From: Lucifuga dentata
Taxonomy: Eukaryota > Chordata > Actinopteri > Ophidiiformes > Bythitidae
Assembly (NCBI GenBank): GCA_014773175.1
Contig: VXCM01001345.1
Coordinates: forward strand, 1 to 64,000
Length of the DNA stretch: 64,000 bases
Direction of reading: 5' to 3'
The notes under the pieces were generated by a model. The model worked only from the letters and a program-made list of their open reading frames with translations. It was not told where the DNA came from and did not search any database. Shown piece by piece: positions 36,811 to 48,831 of this stretch (positions within the stretch are counted from its first letter, which is position 1; each line of letters begins with the position of its first letter). Made by a program: the position numbers and the translations under genes.

Positions 36811-39800
36811 TATATACAGTATTGTCATGAGACAAATTTCTGTATCCTTGTATTCAACTCAGTAGTTGGTTTTAAAGTCAATTACGTGTGCTAAAAGGAC
36901 TCAGTACTGAAAACATGGATTTCTTTGGTGGTACCTAAATGCTGAATTTACTGCTGCTCAACTCCTTGAGTGCTGCTATTCAGCTAAGTGTTTGCATTCT
37001 GGAAAACAGTCACGACAGCCTGCACACACTGTGCCTGCAGGGTTTGTTTTTGTTGCTAGTTTAGAGTATTGGAGTAAAAAAAAAAAAAAACTTAGCCTCA
37101 ATTCTGAAAAGGGAACAAATATTAACTAAAAACACATAAGTGAATATAATCATAAGTAGAATAACAATGTACTGTATTTACATAATTCTACAACTTAAAA
37201 TATATTCGCAGCATCATGACTAATAATCATGAATTTAGTTGCCTTTTTTTTCCCACGATACCAACAAAAACTGTGTTGCATTGGCTTAAAAACACTCAAA
37301 CTCTGCGTGTCACTACATTAGTGTTCACCTACATGGAAAATATCTGGAGTGTGTAAACTGTCGACATGTTGTGCAAGATCTCACAACACTGTGTGGAGGA
37401 GAAGGAATGAATAACACCCTGGTTTTGAATTGTTTGATGTTTCTCAGAATCAATATGGAAAATTTCAGTGTGACATTCAGCAGCTTACATTGTTTAGTTT
37501 AAAGCAAGCCTATGTAACTTTTATCAAACATCAGTCATTGTGGCTAAAAGGTGGTAATTAGGCGCTAATGATCCTGTCCCTATTTGCATTTCACACGTAA
37601 GCCCATGATGAATTAATAACTGAATAAAGTGTTTTTATGCATGTTTGCTGCTGCAAAACCCTTGCATGCATTGACCCAAGGCTGCATGTTTTATGACTAA
37701 TTATTCAAGTTTTCATTTGTACAAGAAGCGTGCTATCCCTTTTTTTAGAAACTTCCGTAGTATTACTTTACAACACATGCTCATAATCCTGAATGACTAC
37801 AAAAGAAACAACTTTCAGCTTGTTGTGTTCTCTCTGACCCACCTGTATCTCGCACAGACCTCTGCCAGAACTGCCTCTTTGAAATACTGCAAGCACTTAA
37901 AATGCAAATAATATCTCAGGCTGAAATATACAGCAACCTGTTTAGGAGGCATTTTTTTGTAGATAGGGATTAGTGAATAATTTATTGGCAAATGCAATCT
38001 GTAAGTCATGAGGGGGGGCTTGTATGTGTGTTAACTTGACTTGGAAGGCCTCCTCGTCTTTTCATTGCAGCAGCAGATTGGGAAATGGATCAGACCCTGC
38101 ATTCATTAGCATGCACGGTGAAACCACGCAGACCTCTAATTCCTCACCTGGCAGGATTTTCACACAAGGAGGTATTTATTAAGGGGATATGACTGTTCCC
38201 CCTCATAAACACCTCTGATTTCAGCTTTCTCCAAGCGTGACACCTATTAACAGTAAAATGGCATTAGGTACAATTAAAAGAAATGATGGGAAGGTAATCA
38301 GTGGGTGCCCAGAGCTATTGCCTCCTTTGATGTGGCTGAAATATGCATAAGGAAAGGAAGGTGGAGGCTCTTGACCAGGTCCAGCCTCCAATTAAGAGCG
38401 GATGTTCTCAGTAAGTCAGCTGTCATGGCAACAGCTTCATTGCAAAAGTTCAAGGGATGAAAGGTTGAGATAGAAGTGTCACAAAAACAATATGTTATAT
38501 GTTCATGTGGTTTAAGAATTACACAAAAGTACTTCAAGCAATGCACTACTTCTTTTCAAAGTGAGTTCATTTTATAGTGCACGTGTATTGGGTCATTAGT
38601 TTAAACTCCAAAATGGGCTTTGATTGTAAATTTGAAAAAGCCTTTCATCTCTCATAGAGATTCCTTCAAAAATAGTGTTTTGAATCCGACTGCATACTGT
38701 ACTAATTAAAACATCTGATATTCCACAGCATTGCCCCACTTGTGTATTTTTCTTGTTTTAAAATGACATCAATAAATAATGCTTGTGGCATCAGAATGTG
38801 AGTGAAATGTAAATGAGATTTGGTTTCCCATGTTCTACTGTCAGTATCTGTCTTCCAGGGAGTTATTTTTGAGGCAAATTTGGGTCATGACTTGCAAGGT
38901 GTTATTTTTAACCACCAGACCCTTTAGCCAATGTCTGAGCCACAATTTGATTTATATTTTTGAAAAGCCCAGCTTGGACAAATGGTGTACATTGTTGGTC
39001 CTTTTTCCTCTCTTTTCTCCTCATTTCCTCCTTAGATGACAGTTATTTCAGGGATATTTTGGTCCGGCTTTGGTTGGATTTGTTGTGATGTGGAACAGCT
39101 AACATATTCAAATAAAACTTGGACTTGGATTCATGCATGCCATTTTTGTGTCACACTAGCAGGGTTTAATTTGTTTCTAGGTACCATGTTACAATCTTGT
39201 GTCTATACTTGGAAGATGAGACGCTTACTTCTCACGCTTGCTTTAAAATGTCACTTCATCATTATTGTTTGGCTGGTGACTGACCACAGCTTGACAAGAG
39301 GAAAATGACACTGATACAGTATGTGAAAAATTCCTTCTAAGGCCGTGTTTCATTGGTAGCGGTTTCCTTTTTCTTTACAGAATGTGACAGAGTTGGTATT
39401 TAATAGCCTGCGACTATTCTGGGCCTTCAAAAAATCCAATTAGGCTCCTGAATTTACTGGATTATGACATGGCCATTTGGGATTTAAAAAGCCTCAGTTC
39501 AGTCTTTGTAAAGGAGTTTTCATAGACATTCAAGGGAGACAAAAATAAAAATAGTACTTTATTTTTATGTGAGAACAGACAAACATAAAAACAATCAATT
39601 CACCCTCTGCTGTGATCACAAATATGGACCGTTGTCTTTGCAACGTCATCGTTGAACAGAGATGGAAATGGAGCAAATATGTTTTAACTAATTGACTGCT
39701 AAAATGGTAGGAGCCCAGGTAGTGATGGAATAATGCTTCTGTAGGTGTCTCTTACAGGCGCTAATTAGTTTATGAATTCATATTCTGTTTTTTTTTTTCC

Positions 39801-40486
39801 TTTTCAGATGTTGTTCCCCACAAGCAGACCAAAAGGGTTTCTGTGATATTTATAGGGAATAAAACAAAACTCCTAGTAGTGGTGCTGTTAGATTAGTTTG
39901 CTTGTGTTTATCTTCATGTTAGCAGAATACCTCATGGCAGATTTTGGTGAAATATGGCTCTATGGTCACCTGAATTGTTTATGATATGTATTTTGATGCA
40001 GTTGATTCAGCTGTAGGGTAAAACTTGGCAAAAACAAACAAACAAAAAAACATTTTTAATTATGAAATAACTAATTTGGAGCATTGTGCATGTGGCAGAG
40101 GTTTGCACTCTGAGTGCTTTCTAGTTTTATTAGCATTGCAGTGTGTTTAGTTAAGTTGGATAGTGAACACATGCTCACTGTAAGATACGCTAATGTTATT
40201 TTCCATTCTATAAATGCATGCCTTTTTGCTTTAAGAAATGCCTTCAGACATTTTTGTGAAAGCGCTGGTAGGAGATATTATGATCCACATGCAAATAACA
40301 AATCCCCCCCGGCGAACTGCGCATCCAGTTTACACCTTCACATGTTTTATTTTGAAACAATATTGTCTTTATATTGTCAAGTCAAATAGAAAATTAGAAA
40401 TTATATTGCATATCTGGGGCAGAAGTTCAAGTGGGGCAGAAGCTGACACAGTTTGTTTGAGCTTCTCCAATATTAATAGACAGTTT

Positions 40487-40530
<44 letters not shown>

Positions 40531-41918
40531 AATTTCGAGTAGTTTGCACTCTGAATCACAGGAGAGCCACTGTGCTCCTTCAAGCGCAACTCATGTCAAT
40601 GCAATGTTCTGATATTTCCCCGGCTGTTTGGCATGCTTGGGGAGAAATACGCTGTGTATTCACCAATCACAAACAGCGAGTGACAGAGGGTATTCTGCCA
40701 CCATGGCCAGATATGTAAAATTTCTGGGAATGAGTTCCAGCCTGCATAGAGTAAGAATGATCTGCAAGTATAATGGTTATGGCCTGGGTTTATCCCAAGT
40801 AAAAGAACTCTTTAATGAATTTAAAGGACCTATTTAGCCTTACACCCTTGTGAATGGAAAAATCCATCATTTGTTGAGCTATTCCCTCACGGCCTTGTCC
40901 ATGTGACCATGACGTTGCTGCTATTGTGGTGCCTTGAAATGGATGTAATTAGTCTCATTGTATTGGAAGGCTGCATCGTTAAGTGACCCATGAATCTGAT
41001 GATTTCCTCTGAAAGGTTTCTCCTTGTGATCTCCTCACTTGCCCTGGACTTCCATTCAAACAAGCTCAAGGTAAATCCTCACACCGTGTGTTTTATGGCG
41101 TGTCAAGAAATGATTCCTGTTTGCTGTGTACAAGCAATATATCACCATGCCATGCTTGCCCTCCTCTTCTTCTCCGTGTACTTCATTGCTGTCTGTTGGA
41201 GCTTATTAAATAAGGCTAAGGGACTGGGTGAAGTGAGTAGTATGACCTACAGAGGAAGCTTGTCTTCCAAAAGCATTACCATAACCTCGCGCAGCTATCC
41301 TCCAGGCATGTTGGTCTGCTGCTCCTCACTCTATTTGCAGTGGCCCTGAGCGATACGTGTATTTTTACTATTATTAGGAGGAGAACTGCTGGAAGCTACA
41401 AAAAAATGCCAGTAAGGACAACTATTTTTAACAGCTGGTGCTTGGCCTCGATCCTTCTTTTCCCTCCCTCTTCTTCTTCTTCTTCTTTTTTTTTTTTTAT
41501 ATCCAAGCATGCTGTGTGCTCTGTTGCACCATGTCAAATTGTACCATGTGCTGGCTGGATATCACCGCATCGTCCCCTCCATCAACCCCATCTGCCCTCT
41601 CCACCTTCACGCTCTCATCCACGTTTTTCATTACCCCTTGCGGTCTGCTTGGCAATAGATAGAGGAAAAACAGAATCTAGTCAGAGGTATTGGTGTGCTA
41701 TGTGCTATTTTTAGGAGCTTCATCTCATGTCTTTTAATTTATCTTGGCTAGTAGCAAATGAACGGACTCTGCAGCCTAGCTTTTAAATAGTTTCTTGCAG
41801 GAGCTATGCAAAAATCCATTCATACAGTCAGTGATATATAGTCCTCATTGACATTGCAGTGCTAATGCAGACAGGCGCTCTGAAAGCACACCACAAGCTG
41901 AGAACAGCAACGGCTGCA

Positions 41919-41960
<42 letters not shown>

Positions 41961-44052
41961 ACGTGTGTGCTCTTGCTCCCTCGTGCTCTACTCAAACATT
42001 TGTCTTCTCTTCTCAGTTTTGTTTGACTATCATTTCCTTCTCCCCCTCTGAAATCTGCAAACACTTCTATTTCCACCCTGCTTTTTTTTCTTTGACCCCT
42101 AGCCATTTCTTTCCATCCTTCCAGAAGAGAAGAAACAGAACCGCTAAAATAATTCCCCCCTTTCCCTGTTTGAGCTGCCTGCCTCTGACATAAAGGGCAT
42201 AGCATTATCAACAACTGTAAAAGTCATCAGATGAGATCATCTCTTGATTTCCTTGATCATGCTTTTTCTAACACACTTTTGAAGGCAGACAAAGACATGA
42301 GAATGATATGACTGTGATTATATCGCCCTCTAAAAATATCCAATTTGTGAGCAGTCATTCTCAACAGAGAGTAGCAGAACAATGGAACGCTTCTCCATTC
42401 TATCCATTCATCTGTCAAAAAAAAAAAAGTAATTTAATTGTTCTGCATCCAGTAAGTTATTTTTGGTGCTGAATGTGACGAGTGTAATTATAGTAGCCAT
42501 ATGGTGTTTTCTTATCTGTATTTCGACAGAAGCGCAGAGGTCATTCCACCACCCATGTTCCACATTGAACTTAACTGTGTTGTCAAGGCTACCGCATGCA
42601 GGATGTGAGCCTGGTGCAGAACACATCATTTTCTTGCTCTATTTTCATTTTATCCATACCGTAATCTATGCTTCATGGATTGCCTCACATCTTGCTCCAT
42701 ATTCTCTTTCTTAATAACCTGAGCTTCTTTTATACCTCTGATCATTCATCTGTTTCTCACATGGGTGCTGGCTGGAGTTCTCAAAAGTGTTCAAAAACGC
42801 ATTTCCTGGTTTTCTGTGGCAGTAACTCCCGCAATGGAAATTTTTATCCCGACTGGATGCCTGTACAGTAGGTTCAGCAGTTATTCATACTACAGCAATG
42901 AATGTTTCGCTCATGAAAAAAAGATCAGAGAAAGAGAGAATGAAGGTTATGAAAGACTGTAGATAAAAAAAGAGGGATTAGAGAGAAGTGACAGACTGAG
43001 AAGACAGAGAGAGTGCACAGCTGGCATCAGCCCAATGAATTCCTTTTGTAAGCCCAGAAATCTGTTATATGAGTGAGAATCCAAAACTTGTGCGAAATGT
43101 AACAGCAGCATGTATTTTGCAGTGTTAAAACACAATAAACATGAAATGAAAAAGCCAATTGCATGCATCTGTTAAGTATTTTCTTTTAATTTACTAAAGT
43201 TCATTGTTTAGCTTATTTAATAAGCACTACTGAAAAAAGCATTAAATACAGCCCTGCTATCCACCTACTGCACTGACCCTATGCACTGCAGACCAGTGTG
43301 GTCATGCATAAATGACAACGATCCCCATGGGGCACGTGCTGAACTAAAACTACCTTATTTAACCTTATCTTGCATCTCCATTCAGTAACTGACTTTCACC
43401 ATTTTACAGAAGACTAACAGTGGTGGAAATATATAACAGTTTATAACAGTTCCATCATTCATTTATTCATTCTCATGTTTTATGGCAGATACAAAGCATG
43501 ATTTAATTCTGGTACATTATACCATGTCCTTATTTCCTTTATTGAGTTTGTTATTTTTTCCATGTTCAGCAGCCATGGCACCCCAGTACAATAATAAGCT
43601 ACTGTAGGTGATATTTAGTGGGTGGCCTTCCTGACTAAAGTAAAGTGACAGCTACATGCTAGGTTGTAATTTGTTTCTTATAAAACCCCAGTTTCATGTC
43701 CAAGCTTATTAAATGTGAAAATATGTCACGTTACATTTCACTGGTTAGTAAACAGCAGTTCTCAGCACACAGAATCTCCGATCTCAAGGGCTGGTGTGAG
43801 ATGCATTCATATCTTAGCCAGGCTATAACAAAATGCAGTGTTATCTGTGTTTACATGATGCAGCATGGGTACTGTGGAACAGAATCCTATCGGTTTTCAC
43901 ATTTCTTTTTTTGCACATGATGAATTAAAAATAATTGTTTAAACTTGACCAAGATTTAGAAATTATATTGGATGATGTAAGCCAAAATGCTTTATTACGT
44001 TTAGAGAAATATGCCATTTAAGCATACCGTATATAAACTAGTAAACTAGTCT
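36811..44052. other. High-complexity unique sequence; possible regulatory blocks, no gene seen
   Basis: Repeat-poor for this window. Blocks at about 37930-38480, 39330-39780 and 40600-41350 are complex, moderate in GC and dense in TAAT/ATTA cores. The first contains an RFX-like X-box, GTCATGGCAAC, at 38422-38432. Such blocks may be conserved non-coding elements, but that is inference. Simple repeats are GT at 40492-40528, TTC plus T at 41466-41498 and CT at 41922-41956. Open frames up to about 120 codons occur (for example 40990-41349) without any recognised domain. Confidence 0.4.
41922..41956. repeat. (CT)n microsatellite
   Basis: About 35 bp of CT dinucleotides. Confidence 0.93.
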
Positions 44053-44735
44053 GCGTTCTCTATTGCAGCAGCAAAAGAGTGGAATCTACTGCCAATGCAG
44101 ATTAGAGAACTTAATACTTACCACTCCTTCACAGGTCAGATAAAACGGTGGCTCACTGAACATTAATGTACCAGCTGCCTGTCCTGTCTGTTTGTGTTGA
44201 CTGTTTTGTCATTGTTCGATATATTTTATTATTTGTGCTTTTATTGATTTGTACATGCTTATTGTTTTATTCCTGTTTTGTGCTATGTTGTTTGTACCTG
44301 TTGCCTGTTATGTTGGTTATGATTGTTTTATTCCTTTTTTGCTTATAGTTATGTTGTTTGTATTTTTTTTTTTTTTTTTTTNTTTTTTTTTTTTTTTTTG
44401 TTTTTACTTAACCTCCCATGTTTGGTTTCCTGTGGCAGATTGTTTTTATAATTATTTGCTTTCTTCTATGTTCTGCGGGTGATACATTAGTGATCTATTT
44501 ATGTCTTTTGTTGTATTGTTGTCTTTGTTTTTGGTTGTTTCTTACAGTATTGAGTTGATCATGGGTATTTTATCTATGTACTAAAGTTGTTTTATCAGAT
44601 TTTAGGGTGCTTTTTTTAACATCTAGCCAGGGTTTGCAGATAAAAATTAGCCTCTTGGGTCATTTACACTTTATTGTTTTACTGTTGATCAATGAGTATT
44701 GTCCTTGACAAATAAACTAATAAATGAAATGAAAA
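44053..44735 (+). pseudogene. 5'-truncated non-LTR retrotransposon tail (LINE)
   Basis: Positions 44053-44166 read AFSIAAAKEWNLLPMQIREL ... and continue to a motif ending IKRWLTEH then TAA. The pattern 'AAAKEWNxLPxxIR ... hydrophobic ... LK/RxWL' is the characteristic extreme C-terminus of LINE reverse-transcriptase ORFs. An AT-rich 3' UTR of about 550 bp follows, with AATAAA at 44711-44716 and a short taaatgaaatgaaaa tail. Upstream coding sequence is absent, so it is a dead 5'-truncated copy. A T-run with N (44382) lies within the UTR. It differs in sequence from the LINE tail at 36.5 kb, so it is a separate family or lineage. Confidence 0.75.
44362..44399. repeat. Poly(T) with single N
   Basis: A T homopolymer with N at 44382 inside the LINE 3' UTR; the true length is unknown. 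Confidence 0.9.
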
Positions 44736-47427
44736 CTATTTGTCTGCCCCTTAAAGTTTAATCAGATTTGTACATGAGTGTTTCATGAAGCTTGAAGTCA
44801 GTGAGAGCTGTGGTTCCTGTGATGCGCAGCCTCGTTCTACATACAGTATAATGAATGGATCACTAAACTATCAAAGCTGGATGCATAAAATACAATTTAA
44901 AGTAAACAATGTAATGCTAAAAGGAATAAAGTATTCAAACCTAATCTGACTTCAGTATCTTCTGCAAAAAAAAAAAAAAAAAAAAAAAAAATCAAAATCT
45001 GATGTGAGGCCAAGAAAGTCAATGCCCCATTCATTTTGTTATGGAACAGGGCCAGATTTTACCTCCTAAATACAAGATTCAAGAAAATCTTTTCCTCTGG
45101 CTAATTCTGATTTGTTTAAAGCCATCTGTGTCTGTTAGGTATAGGAGGTATAGCTTGTGCAGTATTTAGTCAGCTGCAGAGCCCATATTATAATCAGTTC
45201 TTACATCTGCATCACGTGTCTCACCTGCAATACAATACACCCCATAAAAATACACCCCATAGAGATACCACAAACAGGTGGCTAACACTTTCTCACAGCT
45301 ATCATCACATACAGACTTGTAATCATGTACAGTAAGTATGGGATGTAATTAGGACAAGACAAACAACATGTGACATGTGTGATGAATAGCGATTCATTAT
45401 ATTCTCAATGTGAATTCAATCATGAATAATAAGATAACCAATAACCAGATGAACCAATAAGATTAAATAAGACTCACCAGAGTGTGTGGCAGTTTGATTT
45501 ACTGTATATAGGTTCTTATTTGAGAAAAGTGTCAATGAAATCTTAAAGATACACTTTTTAATTTTTAAGTGTATTTCACACTCTCCAAAATGTATCTATA
45601 ATATTTATCATCAGATGCAGCTATTCATTAGTGAACTTTTCCAGTTGGGATATTTTGGAATAGATCAATGGTTGTAATGATATAGGAACAGTTGTTTTGT
45701 TGTTTTATAATTATTTTATCATCCAGACCCGCACTGAACACATATTCAGTCATTTTAATGAAATGATGAATCAGGCAAAATAAAATCTAGACAGTTAGAA
45801 TAATTTTATACTCGGAGTTGTTGTTGGGTTGCTGTTTTGAGTTATCTTTTCGCATTTCATCAAACTCAGTCACCCATGAAAAAAAGAGCATGTTAAAACT
45901 TTGATTATACTCAGATTAAGGACATAAATTGATTTTTTCAAATGTCATGCAAACACCATGATTAAATTGAAATCCACATAAGTGAATGTTGGCTTCCTCA
46001 GAGTAATAAACCTAGAATATGCAACTATATGTAAATGATCTATTTTTTTTTAATTGGAGTAAGCCAACTCTGCATGCATTTCCTCACCAGACAGACTTTC
46101 CTTTCCCTCATACTAAGCAATGAGTCATGTATAATCGGCAAATGGTTGAATCCTATTAATTCAACCCATGCTTATGTCTAACTCATATTTATACCAAAAT
46201 CACAGAACAAAAATTGCAAAGTAGTGTTCATGTAAATGTACTGACAGTTGTAATGCTGATGTGTCAGTGCAGATCACTGTATCAGATCAGCTGTAGCAGA
46301 CGTGACCAAATAGGAACAAAGGAAGGGGCGTGCCTATGTAATAAACAATTTCCACATAGGGTCATCTCAAGTTTCCTCGCTCATGTCTCCTGTAGGAAGC
46401 TGCTTCAAACTTCATTCCTCTGAGTGGAAATAAGAGCACTGGAATGTCCTTTAAAGATGGCAAACCAGATTGATTTAAGAGCACAATGACATAAGAGGAA
46501 TGTACCCAGTTTTCATTTGTTTTCAAAACATCAACAGTGATCTCGAAGCAAACATGCATGTAAAATTATGCTTAATGTTTTATATTGTGTGGTTTGTGCA
46601 TCTGAAAGAATCAAAATAGAAAACACAGAGTATATGTGTGTTATGAGGTAGAAGCGAGCTGTATTTAGCCTTAGCTACAGTATATAGGAGAAACATCCCA
46701 GAGGACTGTGGTACTTGTAGCTGCATGTGATTGCGTTTCTTCTGTTCATGTCTCTGGAGCGTTTGCATCAACTGAAGCATGATAGTTTCCACAGGACGAG
46801 CCACTTTCCCTGATTGAAACATGACTGACATATGGGAATGACCAAACTTCCATTATCATATTCATTACCTAGGTTATTGGAATCCACACATGCAGGACTG
46901 AGTTTTCCACCTGAGAGGCAGTCCAGCCTTCCCCAGGAGACCAGACGTTACCCTCGCCTCTTTACTCTCACTAATGTTAGTCTACTATTGCACGACTCCC
47001 ACTGTGACATTGTGACATCGAAGCTTTGACTGGTCGTCTACATGGTGAGATTCCATCAAGAAACATTAGGAAGACCATGAACAAACTTTCCAGTGATGAA
47101 GGAGCTCGGGAATCAACATAGACATCACAAAGGATTCTACCTGAAGTTATTTGATTTACCTCAACTGGTCAACATGGATATCACAATAAATGTGAATGAT
47201 ATCTGTTGTTACTGCCAACAACAGATAAATGAAGTAGAAATAAGGGGAGATTTTAGTCATTATTTTGGTGATAAATGAAGCCTGTACCCAGCCCAAAATA
47301 TCAGGGCAGAGATGAAGATTTGTATCTGACTATTCAAGCTGCTTTCTGAGAGAATACTGCAGCATACATACTTTTTTTTTTTTTCCACACCTATATATTA
47401 TATATACACATATATGTGGGTGTGTAT

Positions 47428-47428
<1 letters not shown>

Positions 47429-47460
<32 letters not shown>
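47429..47460. repeat. (TA)n microsatellite
   Basis: Thirty-two bp of TA, preceded by imperfect tatataca sequence. Confidence 0.93.
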
Positions 47461-47463
<3 letters not shown>

Positions 47464-47839
47464 GTAGTGTGTGCAAGACTGGCACACACCATTGAGTATA
47501 TATACACAATTTAATCCTGTAACATACAGACTGCATGCTTGTGCATGTTGAGTGTGTGTGTGTGTGTGTGTGTGTCCATGAGCCACCACCAGTTTTCTTT
47601 GTAGGAGTTCACTAACGTGTTTATTTATATCTAGAACTTTAAGTTTGTCAAAGAGGAGGATCACCACGAGGGAGAGAGGAAAACAGAGACAAACAGGAAT
47701 AAACAAAGTGAAAAGTGCTTTAGTGGTTAATATTGTGTTGCTCCATGCACTGAACCCATCAGGCCTGTTCAAATCTCTAGGACAGCAAAGCTCCTGCCAA
47801 CACCACACAACTCAGCGGGTTGCAGTTCAGCATCAGTGT

Positions 47840-48290
47840 GTTCAGTCAAGGAAGTGACCAAATGTCCCAAGGAAAGAAGAGCCCCCTCCCAGCTGAGCAG
47901 AGGCCACATGGCTGGGCCAACATCCTGCAGCCTCAGAGACGCCCAGAGCGCAACACTCCCTGGACATGGAGAAGCCTCTGAACCATGGAAAGGATCCAGG
48001 CCAGGAGGTACACATCACCCCAAGGCCACACGGGCCTGTCCCCAACCACACAAGGCAGGCAAGAACCCTAAACATACCACCCCTCACCCCTACAGAAGTG
48101 CATGAGGTGCCTGTGGGCCCAGGAAAGCGTGTGAAGGGGGCGGATGCAGNACCCCTACAGAAGTGCATGAGGTGCCTGTGGGCCCAGGAAAGCGTGTGAA
48201 GGGGGCGGATGCAGGCCCGCAAGGGGGACCCTGGCCCCACCACATGCAGGCCCACACCCCGCAGGGGCCATCAACTGCTGTCAACTTCAC
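47840..48290. other. Isolated GC-rich block of unknown nature
   Basis: The composition is clearly richer in G+C (many ccacac, ggccca, gcccag words) than the AT-rich surroundings. It includes a 64-bp assembly duplication around N 48150. No coding motif is recognised in either strand; the long minus-strand open frame is low in complexity (repeated CIRPLHT-like words) and partly created by the duplication. It could be a GC-rich interspersed or tandem-like repeat. Confidence 0.5.
48086..48214. repeat. 64-bp exact direct repeat around a single N (assembly artefact)
   Basis: 48086-48149 and 48151-48214 are identical, separated only by N at 48150. Confidence 0.85.
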
Positions 48291-48497
48291 TCCTCCACTA
48301 AATTAGACAGTACTTTGTCTTTGCTACATTTGTAGCAGTTAGACATTCATGCTGTCAAATAAAGAACCTCAAATGTCCAATTTGGGGTATTTTTATTATG
48401 GTGCATGTGTGTGGATGTATTAACGTGTACATCAGTTTGCAGAAAAGCACACGTGTGATGTGTGGTATGTGTGATGACATGATTGATGACATTCGTA

Positions 48498-48529
<32 letters not shown>

Positions 48530-48770
48530 TTACACGTGTGTTAAAGAATAATTAAAGAATAATTCGACACTTGTTTGGGTGATCTGAAGTCAACAGAACA
48601 AAAGTTACCCAAACAGTAGTTTGTACACTTTATAAACAGACAGATCAATTAATTGATTTGTGTGAATGTCTAAATCCTGCTTGCCTGCAGAGGGTCCTGA
48701 AATCCCCTCAGCATGATTAGCAGCTACCCACTGAGAATGCTAAGTAGCCCAGACAGCACATATCTCGCAT

Positions 48771-48773
<3 letters not shown>

Positions 48774-48829
<56 letters not shown>
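48774..48829. repeat. (AG)28 microsatellite
   Basis: A 56-bp uninterrupted AG array. Confidence 0.95.

Positions 48830-48831
<2 letters not shown>

Noticed and set aside
41331..42214. Frames with poly-Phe, poly-Arg/Lys or Arg-Glu repeats
   Set aside because: They run through TTC and CT simple repeats and lack any other protein-like feature.
47842..48255. 137-codon minus-strand frame in the GC-rich block
   Set aside because: It contains a repeated segment produced by the 64-bp assembly duplication and has no recognised protein motif.
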